DNA from: a virus
IMG/VR virus record: IMGVR_UViG_3300003852_000071
Span: 1-22,317 of that record
Reading direction: 5' to 3' (one strand)
Length of the DNA: 22,317 nt
In this document: positions 13,307 through 19,617 of the stretch, piece by piece
Layout: each line of letters begins with the position of its first letter
Numbering within the stretch: the first letter of the stretch is position 1
Translations under genes and position numbers: made by a program
The notes under the pieces: generated by a model
What the model was told of the DNA's origin: nothing
Databases searched by the model: none
What the model saw: only the letters and a program-made list of their open reading frames with translations

Positions 13307-14176
13307 TTATAGTTTTTTTTTTAAGCGACTTCCTCTATACCAACCATTACCATCTAGACGTGTCTCATAATTATTTGGTGAAACGCTTACATCACTATTA
13401 AGATAATCTGTCGCATTATAACCAAATGGCCCATCAGAGCCCTTATTAACACCAATAGGATCTTTATTTCCACTCATAGTTTCTTCTGTTTTGTCTAACA
13501 CTATATCCGACATTTGCATATCATAATAAGGTTTAATATTTCCAGCTAATCTTGAAGCATATAGCGGTTTTTCTTGTATTAAAACAGGATAAACTTTATG
13601 ACCAGCTAAATCTAGAAATTTTGCTAATTCTATTTTCATTTTATTTGAATATCTTAATGTGAAGGCTTCAAAAAAGCTTTGAAGTTGTCCATCGGCTCCA
13701 TTCCATAAAGTTAAAATTTTATCAGCTAAATACCATGGTAGCATTTGCATATTATCTGTTTCTTTTGCTGATTCCTTTGTTATTCCTTTTTTATTTGAAG
13801 CCCATTGCTTAAAATCATATGGGTCAATTTGATAACCTTTTAAATAATCATTCATAGAAGGATCTGTCAATTCATCACCATCATCTTCCCAATTTAAATC
13901 ACTTTTAAATTTATAATTATCTGGATCTCTTATTTCATTATTTAAACCTAGATTTTTAGCTAATTTACTTTTTTTAGTTTCCATTTTATCAATTTTTAAT
14001 CCATCAATTTGCTGTTTGGCTTCTTCTAAAGTTTCACAGCCATCATATTCTATTTCATTATCTTTTGTATATACATAAAATTCTCCCAATTTATAATCAG
14101 GAATATCTTTCTTTTTAACATCCATATCAATAACTTGCTTTATAATATATCCTTGATAACTCATGATTGTTTTCAT
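13307..14176 (-). CDS. Hypothetical virion-associated protein with SKLAK / SRLAG / SRLKKK motifs
   Basis: The ATG at 14176 lies 8 bases after GGAGG; the product is 289 residues. Residues 1-65 form a small alpha/beta domain (YQGYIIKQVID, then GEFYVYTKDNEIEYDGCETL) that ends in KKSKLAKNLGL (70-76). Residues 80-205 are mainly helical (PWYLADKILTLWNGADGQLQ, then MKIELAKFLDLAGHKVYPVL). YASRLAGNIKPYY follows at 206-218, and the protein ends GSRLKKKL. The three S(R/K)L elements therefore separate domain-like blocks and close the protein. The last codons are TTA AAA AAA AAA CTA TAA, a slippery A10 that puts -1 ribosomes into the 13268 frame. It is preceded by a strong ribosome binding site. Function is unknown; placement suggests a virion component. 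Confidence 0.65.
   Translation of the reverse strand: MKTIMSYQGYIIKQVIDMDVKKKDIPDYKLGEFYVYTKDNEIEYDGCETLEEAKQQIDGLKIDKMETKKSKLAKNLGLNNEIRDPDNYKFKSDLNWEDDGDELTDPSMNDYLKGYQIDPYDFKQWASNKKGITKESAKETDNMQMLPWYLADKILTLWNGADGQLQSFFEAFTLRYSNKMKIELAKFLDLAGHKVYPVLIQEKPLYASRLAGNIKPYYDMQMSDIVLDKTEETMSGNKDPIGVNKGSDGPFGYNATDYLNSDVSVSPNNYETRLDGNGWYRGSRLKKKL
13313..13322 (-). promoter_or_regulatory. Candidate -1 ribosomal frameshift site (A10)
   Basis: Ten A on the coding (minus) strand, inside the SRLKKK end of the upstream gene, lie two codons before its TAA. The -1 frame runs open into the next gene, which has no ribosome binding site. The geometry matches the site at 8447-8456. Confidence 0.5.
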
Positions 14177-14236
14177 GCAATTTCCTCCATTTAAAAAATT
14201 TACTTATATTCGTTATAAAATTAAAATTGAGTAATA

Positions 14237-14656
14237 TTACTTTTTATTTCTAACTACAGCTTCTGTAGTATCATCAATTTCTTTAACTAAAAATTCTTTA
14301 CCAGATTCATCAGTTATTATTTTCCAAATTGAACCATCATCGAAATTATATTTATTATTACAATCACTCTGTTTAACAAAGGCATAATGTCCCCAAGCTA
14401 ATTTTTGGAATACTCCACTTTGAATAGCTTCTTTATAATCAACAATTTCTCCAGGAATAACAAAAATCTTAAATCCATTTTCAAAAGGTTCTATTTCTAC
14501 TACAAAACCCTTCATATTAAGTTCTGACTTCATTAAATCTGCCTCTTCTTGAGTTTGGGCCATATCAAATAATTTTTTATCTTTTTTAACAATATCGGCT
14601 AATTTATCAAAATCTATAAGAGGATTGAAATCTTCATATCTTTTTATACTCATCAT
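14237..14656 (-). CDS. Hypothetical alpha/beta protein
   Basis: The ATG at 14656 follows GAGGAGGT by 5-6 bases; a second ATG is the next codon, and a TTG at 14671 within the ribosome binding site was rejected. The product is about 139 residues. Residues 1-50 are helical (FDKLADIVKKDKKLFDMAQT), followed by an alternating strand pattern (KGFVVEIEPFENGFKIFVIP) and a second beta part (YNFDDGSIWKIITDESGKEF then LVKEIDD). The segment FDDGSIWKI...GKEFLVKEID reads like a small beta domain common among phage hypothetical proteins, but I cannot name it. It is the first gene after the terminator at 14729-14758, so it may start a transcription unit that runs to the A10-joined genes. Confidence 0.6.
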   Translation of the reverse strand: MMSIKRYEDFNPLIDFDKLADIVKKDKKLFDMAQTQEEADLMKSELNMKGFVVEIEPFENGFKIFVIPGEIVDYKEAIQSGVFQKLAWGHYAFVKQSDCNNKYNFDDGSIWKIITDESGKEFLVKEIDDTTEAVVRNKK

Positions 14657-14728
14657 CTTATACCTCCTCAAAAATACAGTTCAATAATTATATATATTTA
14701 GTTTAATAAAATATTATTGTTATAAAAT

Positions 14729-14758
14729 AAAAAAGAGTAATTTTAAATACTCTTTTTT
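14729..14758 (-). terminator. Intrinsic terminator after the sigma-like gene
   Basis: An 11-bp perfect inverted repeat (AAAAAAGAGTA / TACTCTTTTTT) with an 8-base AT loop ends in T6 on the minus strand. As it is symmetric, it would also work on the plus strand. It lies 11 bases past the stop at 14769. Confidence 0.85.
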
Positions 14759-14768
14759 ATAATAAATT

Positions 14769-15374
14769 TTATTTTTTTTGTTTTTTTCTTTCTTTTAAAT
14801 CTTTTGCATTTAAAACTTCGCTTAGATGGGCGAGGCACTTTTTTCGTATGACCGAGACGCGAGATTGACTAACCCCGAGTATCTCACCTATCTCTTGTTG
14901 TTTATAACCCTGAATAGATAAATCTAATATTTCTCTTTGTCTTTTTGTAATAAGAGAATATATATATTCAGAGTGCATTTTATCATCTGTTTCATTAATA
15001 TTATTTTTTGAAACATATTCTAAGAATTCAGATGGTTGTTCTCTTCTAGATTTAAAATAATAACGTTGAATATATGCTCTTAATTTCATAATTAAATTTT
15101 TAAATAAAAATTTATCAAATGGAATAAATCCATCATTATAGTAAGGGTCATAAATTTGACAAAAATCAACGAAGTAAATATAAGATTGTTGTAATAGTTC
15201 ATCTTTACTAAAATTTTTCCAATATGATAACCCATTGATAATTTTTTTAATTTTATCTTCATAAATTTCCCATACTTCGTTTGGATTATATTTTACAATT
15301 TCATATAATTCTTCAAAAAATACTACACTTTCATCATGTTCATACCCGTTATTAGCTACTCCTAGATTACTCAT
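14769..15374 (-). CDS. Sigma-70 family-like transcription factor
   Basis: The ATG at 15374 follows AAGGGAGA by about 7 bases; the product is 201 residues. Residues 55-115 look like region 2: DELLQQSYIYFVDFCQIYDP, then FIPFDKFLFKNLIMKLRAYI matches the helix pair that binds core polymerase and the -10 element. Residues 140-185 are a typical region 4 helix-turn-helix: SLITKRQREILDLSIQGYKQ, then EIGEILGVSQSRVSVIRKK. Region 1 and most of region 3 are absent, as in short ECF-like and phage late sigma factors. A short basic tail follows. It probably directs host polymerase to late phage promoters, fitting a position among head genes. A small terminase subunit is the main alternative, but the double-domain pattern favours sigma. 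The codons of the recognition-helix region are unusually G+C rich (see findings). Confidence 0.7.
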   Translation of the reverse strand: MSNLGVANNGYEHDESVVFFEELYEIVKYNPNEVWEIYEDKIKKIINGLSYWKNFSKDELLQQSYIYFVDFCQIYDPYYNDGFIPFDKFLFKNLIMKLRAYIQRYYFKSRREQPSEFLEYVSKNNINETDDKMHSEYIYSLITKRQREILDLSIQGYKQQEIGEILGVSQSRVSVIRKKCLAHLSEVLNAKDLKERKKQKK

Positions 15375-15394
15375 AATTTAATCTCCCTTAAAAA

Positions 15395-16618
15395 TTATTT
15401 AGGTAATATTTGTACAAATTGAATTTTATCTTTCGAGAAATATTTTTTAGCAAATTCTTTTATATCTTCTATTTTTATATTATTTATTCCTTCTATGTAG
15501 TTTTCATAATCCAAATCATTAATTATACATTCACATATTATTGTATTTTTACCGGAAGTTCTCTCCTGACATAAAGCATAAGTTCCCTTAATGTATCTTT
15601 TAATAAAGTCTAATTTTTCTTCATCTACTAATTCATTTTGTAATTTTAATAATTCATCAATAATTATTTTTTTAACTTTTTTAATATTTTTCTGGTCTAA
15701 TCCTGCATAACCATATAATGTGCTTGTGTCTCCTAAGTTCATTACATTTGTATAAACAGTATATACTAATCCCATTTGTTCTCTAATTATTTGATATAAT
15801 ATTGAACTAGAATTACCACCTAATAATGTTGATATAATATCTAAAATATATATTTCATCCGTATTTGGTTTTGGACCAAATAATCCCCAACATAAATGAG
15901 ATTGTGCAATTTCTCTTTTTTCAATAATTTCCTTATAATCTGTATCAATTTTAAATTCTAAGTCAATTTTTTGTATAGGAGATTTTTTAAAATCTATATC
16001 TTTACAAAAATCTTCTATAAATTCAACTATTTCATCATGATTAATATTACCCGTAGCTACTATTACAATATTATTAGGATTATAATTTTGGTCAATAAAA
16101 TCAATTATTTGTTCATGTTTTATTTTAGATACAGTTTTATTTGTTCCGCCTACTAACTGTCTATTAATATAATTTTTATTTAATTGAGTCATTAATAAGT
16201 CAAATACTTTACCTGATGGGTCATCTTCACACATCTTTAATTCTTCTAATATTACTTGTTTTTCTTTAGAAAATTCATCTTCAGGAATAGTGTTGAACCA
16301 TACAATATCTGATAAAACATCTAAACCTATTTTCCAATATTCATAAGGAACAGTACAATAATATTTAGTATAATTAAAAAAAGTTTCAGCGTTTAAAAGT
16401 CCACCAAAATTTTCTATATCCCAATTTATTTTATCAGAAGTACGATTTAACGTTCCCTTAAATAACATATGCTCTGTAAAGTGTGCAATCCCTAAATTGT
16501 CTTTATCTTCATTAAAAGAACCACATTTTACTAAATATGCTAAAGTAGCTGTAGGAGCATTACTATCTAATAAAGTTATTATTTTTATTCCATTATCTAA
16601 AATACTTTCTTTATACAT
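15395..16618 (-). CDS. M16 family zinc peptidase (processing peptidase-like)
   Basis: The preferred start is the ATG at 16618 (MYKESILDNGIK), 6 bases after ATGAGG; the ATG at 16630 lacks a spaced site. Length is 408 residues, the size of a single-chain M16B enzyme such as bacterial YmxG or the mitochondrial processing peptidase subunits. The inverted zinc motif HFTEH is at residues 46-50 and the third ligand Glu about 75 residues later (EKQVILEEL, about 126), so it looks active. NAETFFNYTKYYCTVP and the C-terminal half with ILYQIIREQMGLVYTVYTNV are standard for the family. No signal peptide is present, so it should act in the cytoplasm or inside particles. M16 enzymes cut short basic signals, often with Arg at -2 or -3. 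Position between a subtilase and a sigma factor in a head cluster is unusual for a phage. Confidence 0.9.
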   Translation of the reverse strand: MYKESILDNGIKIITLLDSNAPTATLAYLVKCGSFNEDKDNLGIAHFTEHMLFKGTLNRTSDKINWDIENFGGLLNAETFFNYTKYYCTVPYEYWKIGLDVLSDIVWFNTIPEDEFSKEKQVILEELKMCEDDPSGKVFDLLMTQLNKNYINRQLVGGTNKTVSKIKHEQIIDFIDQNYNPNNIVIVATGNINHDEIVEFIEDFCKDIDFKKSPIQKIDLEFKIDTDYKEIIEKREIAQSHLCWGLFGPKPNTDEIYILDIISTLLGGNSSSILYQIIREQMGLVYTVYTNVMNLGDTSTLYGYAGLDQKNIKKVKKIIIDELLKLQNELVDEEKLDFIKRYIKGTYALCQERTSGKNTIICECIINDLDYENYIEGINNIKIEDIKEFAKKYFSKDKIQFVQILPK

Positions 16619-16688
16619 CATAATCCTCATTTCAAGTTATTATTTTTATATATTATAGTTAAAAATAAAAAAATTATTAAATATTTTG

Positions 16689-16717
16689 TTTACATTTTTT
16701 ATAAAATGTGTTATAAT
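16689..16717 (+). promoter_or_regulatory. Sigma-A-type promoter on the plus strand, antisense to the subtilase gene
   Basis: TTTACA (16689-16694), a 17-base spacer and TATAAT (16712-16717) with an extended -10 (TGT before TATAAT) form a near-consensus promoter. It fires into the terminator hairpin at 16736 and then antisense into the subtilase gene. AT-rich sequence makes chance matches common, but the full combination is good. Confidence 0.4.
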
Positions 16718-16731
16718 ATTGAAATTTTTAT

Positions 16732-16757
16732 AAAAAAATTCCCAAAAATGGGAATTT
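16732..16757 (-). terminator. Intrinsic terminator after the subtilase gene
   Basis: AAATTCCC and GGGAATTT (plus coordinates 16736-16743 and 16750-16757) form a perfect 8-bp stem with a 6-base loop, followed by seven T on the minus strand. It separates the subtilase from the M16 peptidase, so the latter should have its own promoter in 16631-16731. Confidence 0.85.
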
Positions 16758-16773
16758 AAAAATATCTCTTATT

Positions 16774-17487
16774 TTAAACGCTATATTGTTCTTTCAAAAT
16801 TTTGTAAATATCGTCTTTTTTTAATAATTTTCTATTAATAAGTAAATTTTTAGATTGTAATAAAGCTACTATTCCAGTGACATAAGCACAAGAGAATGAT
16901 GAACCAGAGTTTTTATTAAAAGAGTTATAAAGATAAGTGCTCAAAATATTGTTTCCAGGGACTATAATATCTCTTATATTTCTATATATATTTGAGCAAC
17001 TGATTACTTCAGGGTGAACTGCAGGATAATCTGGTATATCCCCATTATTATTGGCAGCTATTACTATTATTCCATATTTATTCATTTTCTTTATTATTGC
17101 ATAAATTGATTCATTATACTGTTGATAAGCTAAACTCATTGAAACAATATTAATTCCATTTTGTAAACACCACATTAATCCTTGTTTAATCCATTCTTCT
17201 GAACCTATTCCGGCATCATTAACAACTTTAACTGAATAAATTTCAGAATTAGGAGCTACTCCATCCGTGCTTTTACTTCCTATTATTCCAGCACAAAATG
17301 TTCCATGACCATATCTATCTATATAATTATTACTATTTTTATTTGTAAAATTAATTCCACCTTTAACACAATCCCTAAGATTGTCATGAGTATAATCAAT
17401 TCCGGTGTCTAATATGGCAATTTTAATTCCTTCTCCTTTTGTATATTTCCATAATTGAGAAATATTTAATAATTTAAAATTACTCAT
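16774..17487 (-). CDS. Compact intracellular-type subtilase (S8 peptidase)
   Basis: The ATG at 17487 (MSNFKLLNISQLWKY) lies 9 bases after GAGG; an ATG at 17496 is too close to it. The 237-residue protein is a bare catalytic domain. Asp is in AILDTGIDYTHDN (about 27), His in DRYGHGTFCAGII (about 61), the oxyanion Asn in VIAANNNGD (about 147) and Ser in SGSSFSCAYVTGI (about 197). All four are intact. No signal peptide or long propeptide is present, only about 15 residues before the first strand, as in intracellular subtilisins, so it should work inside the cell or virion. It overlaps the modular ParB-like protein gene by 8 bases (ATGAGTAA), so the two are made together. It may process that protein or head proteins; subtilases often favour basic sites. 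Confidence 0.9.
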   Translation of the reverse strand: MSNFKLLNISQLWKYTKGEGIKIAILDTGIDYTHDNLRDCVKGGINFTNKNSNNYIDRYGHGTFCAGIIGSKSTDGVAPNSEIYSVKVVNDAGIGSEEWIKQGLMWCLQNGINIVSMSLAYQQYNESIYAIIKKMNKYGIIVIAANNNGDIPDYPAVHPEVISCSNIYRNIRDIIVPGNNILSTYLYNSFNKNSGSSFSCAYVTGIVALLQSKNLLINRKLLKKDDIYKILKEQYSV

Positions 17488-19117
17488 TTTCCTCATCCTC
17501 TTTAAAATTATCTTCTTCTAATTCTTCTGGATAATAACCAGGATATAAAAATGATATTGGATTTACATGTACTCCGAAGGGATCATATTCTTTATTTTTT
17601 GCTAATCTACTTGTTTGCAACAATTCTTGTTTTTTTAAATCATCTATAGAATAAAAAGTTTTTCCTTCATGTCCAACACTATCCGTTGTGTAATAAATTT
17701 CTATAGGTGTGTCATTTAAATTTCTAATTTGAGATAATTTGCTTTCATATTTAATTATTAAATTTATAATTTCATTAAAAGAATAGTTATAATGAGCATC
17801 AAAAAACCAGCGTCTGTAATCTACGGAAAATCTAAAAGCATTTCTATTAATTTTTGGATTTTCATCATGAAGTAAACTTCCTCCCCATACATACATGGTT
17901 CCATCATCTTCTATAATTCCTCTAATAGATTTAAAAGTTTCTTTTTTTCTTGCAGATTCTATTTCACTAGATGTTGGATTTTTGAAAATTTCATAATAAC
18001 TATCATATTTATCTTTATATCCATCATAAAATTCTGATTTAATTAATCTACTATTAACTAATAATTTTTCATTTTTAAATTTTTTCTCTTCATCTTGTAA
18101 TTCTCTATCTAAATCTCCTATTTTGTTTCCTAATTCATCCATTTTTCTTTTAAATTCTTTATATTCTTTTTTAAATTTAACATCATCAAATGATTTATCT
18201 AATAATTCATTAAATTTTGGAAACATAGATTGGTATTCTTGTGACATTTTATTTAATTTTTCTATTTTTTCTTTCGCATATTCTTCCCAAGAAGAATTAA
18301 CATTTTTATCTTTATGCACCATTTTTGTAATTTTTGCTGGAACATTAGATAAATTTAAAGTTTTAACTACTGAAACCCGATGATTTCCATCTGAACTAGG
18401 AAAAAATTTCCCATCTGGAGTCTCGGTTAATGGGATAGGGTCTATTTTATCTCCATTTTTATAACCCTCATATAATCTTAACCAACGTGCATCATTAGGA
18501 TTTTTTGGAGACCAATCATCATTATATTCATCTACTCTCCCATCTCCTAACCCAATAATATCTGATACATTTATATTTTTAATGCCAATATCAATTAAAT
18601 CATAATCAGAAATATCATAATAATTTTGCAAAATTGGTAAATTAGCTTTTTTGAGTCTACCCGCTTCTACTAATTCTTTATTTAAAAAATCATTTAGAGT
18701 AATATATAAAATGCCTCTCTCTCCATTTGAAAATCCAAAAGCTGACATTTCAGCATTTATATCTCCAATTTTATCTAAAAAATTTAAATTATTTTCTAAT
18801 ATTTTTTTAAATTCTTCTCTAGAAATATCTGCTCCTAAATATGCTAAATCAAACATCCATTTCCCATCATAGACAAATCTAAAATAATTAGTTGGAACTT
18901 TATTTTCTAAAAAACTATTAACATGGAAATGGTCTATAACATATCCATCCCAAATATATTTATCTCCATTTTTGTCTATTACTCCTCGAATACAATTGTC
19001 TTGCTTCCAAATTAAATCTATTTCACTTTGACTTGGATTTTTAAATACCTCATAATAATTATTAGATTTTTTAAATGCATCATAAATTTCGCTCTTAATT
19101 AACCTATTTATCTTCAA
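17480..19117 (-). CDS. Modular protein: duplicated domain around a ParB-like domain, separated by RLxK motifs
   Basis: The TTG start at 19117 lies 8 bases after AGGTG; the product is 545 residues. Order: NRLIKSE (4-10), domain A (about 10-150), GRLKKAN (153-159), ParB-like domain (about 160-265) with SSDGNHRVSVVKTLN, a charged coiled coil (about 275-352), SRLIKSE (356-362), second copy of domain A (about 362-500), SRLAKNK (503-509), then a Pro/acidic tail. The A copies align: EIYDAFKKSNNYYEVFKNPS with EFYDGYKDKYDSYYEIFKNP, then IRGVID..GDKYIWDG with IRGIIE..GTMYVWGG. The ParB-like fold with GNHR usually binds a nucleotide or DNA. The layout recalls the 'polyvalent' multidomain proteins of phages that enter the host with DNA. 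It is followed with overlap by the subtilase, a natural partner for cutting it. No exact function can be named. Confidence 0.75.
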   Translation of the reverse strand: MKINRLIKSEIYDAFKKSNNYYEVFKNPSQSEIDLIWKQDNCIRGVIDKNGDKYIWDGYVIDHFHVNSFLENKVPTNYFRFVYDGKWMFDLAYLGADISREEFKKILENNLNFLDKIGDINAEMSAFGFSNGERGILYITLNDFLNKELVEAGRLKKANLPILQNYYDISDYDLIDIGIKNINVSDIIGLGDGRVDEYNDDWSPKNPNDARWLRLYEGYKNGDKIDPIPLTETPDGKFFPSSDGNHRVSVVKTLNLSNVPAKITKMVHKDKNVNSSWEEYAKEKIEKLNKMSQEYQSMFPKFNELLDKSFDDVKFKKEYKEFKRKMDELGNKIGDLDRELQDEEKKFKNEKLLVNSRLIKSEFYDGYKDKYDSYYEIFKNPTSSEIESARKKETFKSIRGIIEDDGTMYVWGGSLLHDENPKINRNAFRFSVDYRRWFFDAHYNYSFNEIINLIIKYESKLSQIRNLNDTPIEIYYTTDSVGHEGKTFYSIDDLKKQELLQTSRLAKNKEYDPFGVHVNPISFLYPGYYPEELEEDNFKEDEENE

Positions 19118-19128
19118 TTAACATTCAC

Positions 19129-19554
19129 CTACTCATCAAAATATTTTTGTATTCTTTGAGAATTTCCAAAATATCTAATTTCAACAGGTATTTCTTTAAT
19201 TCCTAATTGAATACAAGCTTGTATTCTGTGATTTCCTTCTGCTATTTTTATATCTCCATTTTTATGTACAAAAATTAAAATTTTATATTTTATTCCATTT
19301 TGTTTAATATCATTTAAAAATTCGTTCCATTCTTTTTCAGGATAATGACCAAAATATTTATTTCCATTATTAGTATTCCATACACGCGTTTCCCCATTTT
19401 CTCCAGGAAAATCTTTTATATAATCTATATTAATAGTTCCAGTTAACCATCTTGTCACATGTCTTTCTTCAGCTTGCCAATTTGGTGATCCTTCATCTCT
19501 ATAATCTTCTATTACAGAATTTAATTTTGAAGATATTTTAACTAATCTTTTCAT
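19129..19554 (-). CDS. Small ParB/sulfiredoxin-like protein
   Basis: The ATG at 19554 follows TGAGGTGATTCA; the product is 141 residues. After the N-terminal MKRLVKISSKLNS come YRDEGSPNWQAEERHVTRWL, a central segment with a beta pattern (IKYKILIFVHKNGDIKIAEG) and NHRIQACIQLGIKEIPVEIR. IAEGNHRIQACIQLG is the glycine/His/Arg turn of ParB/sulfiredoxin-like domains that hold a nucleotide phosphate (compare DGNHRVSVVKTLN in the next gene). It is a single-domain version of the ParB-like part of the neighbour. The KRLVK start is shared with the unrelated protein at 2662. The stop TAG and the next TTG start are 12 bases apart, so the pair is one unit. Role unknown: DNA binding, CTP binding or a kinase-like activity are possible. 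Confidence 0.65.
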   Translation of the reverse strand: MKRLVKISSKLNSVIEDYRDEGSPNWQAEERHVTRWLTGTINIDYIKDFPGENGETRVWNTNNGNKYFGHYPEKEWNEFLNDIKQNGIKYKILIFVHKNGDIKIAEGNHRIQACIQLGIKEIPVEIRYFGNSQRIQKYFDE

Positions 19555-19577
19555 TGAATCACCTCACATAATTTAAT

Positions 19578-19610
19578 AAAAAAAAAGATAAATATTATTT
19601 ATCTTTTTTT
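19578..19610 (-). terminator. Intrinsic terminator after the terminase gene
   Basis: A perfect 14-bp inverted repeat (AAAAAAAGATAAAT / ATTTATCTTTTTTT on the plus strand) with a 3-base loop, followed by T on the minus strand, starts 8 bases past the terminase stop codon at 19618. Confidence 0.8.
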
Positions 19611-19617
19611 ATAATTT

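Noticed and set aside
14824-14895. tRNA or other RNA gene in the G+C-rich patch
   Set aside because: I could not find a cloverleaf or a conserved T-loop on either strand, and the sigma region 4 reading frame runs cleanly through it.
14769-15374. Small terminase subunit instead of sigma factor
   Set aside because: The helix-turn-helix alone would allow it, but the region 2-like helices followed by a region 4 pattern (TKRQREILDL...GVSQSRVS) fit sigma better, and the gene is not adjacent to the large subunit.
2162-19554. SRLKK motif as a dispersed DNA repeat
   Set aside because: Arg is encoded by AGA, AGG or CGC and Leu by TTA, CTA, CTC or TTG, and flanking bases differ. The similarity exists only at protein level.
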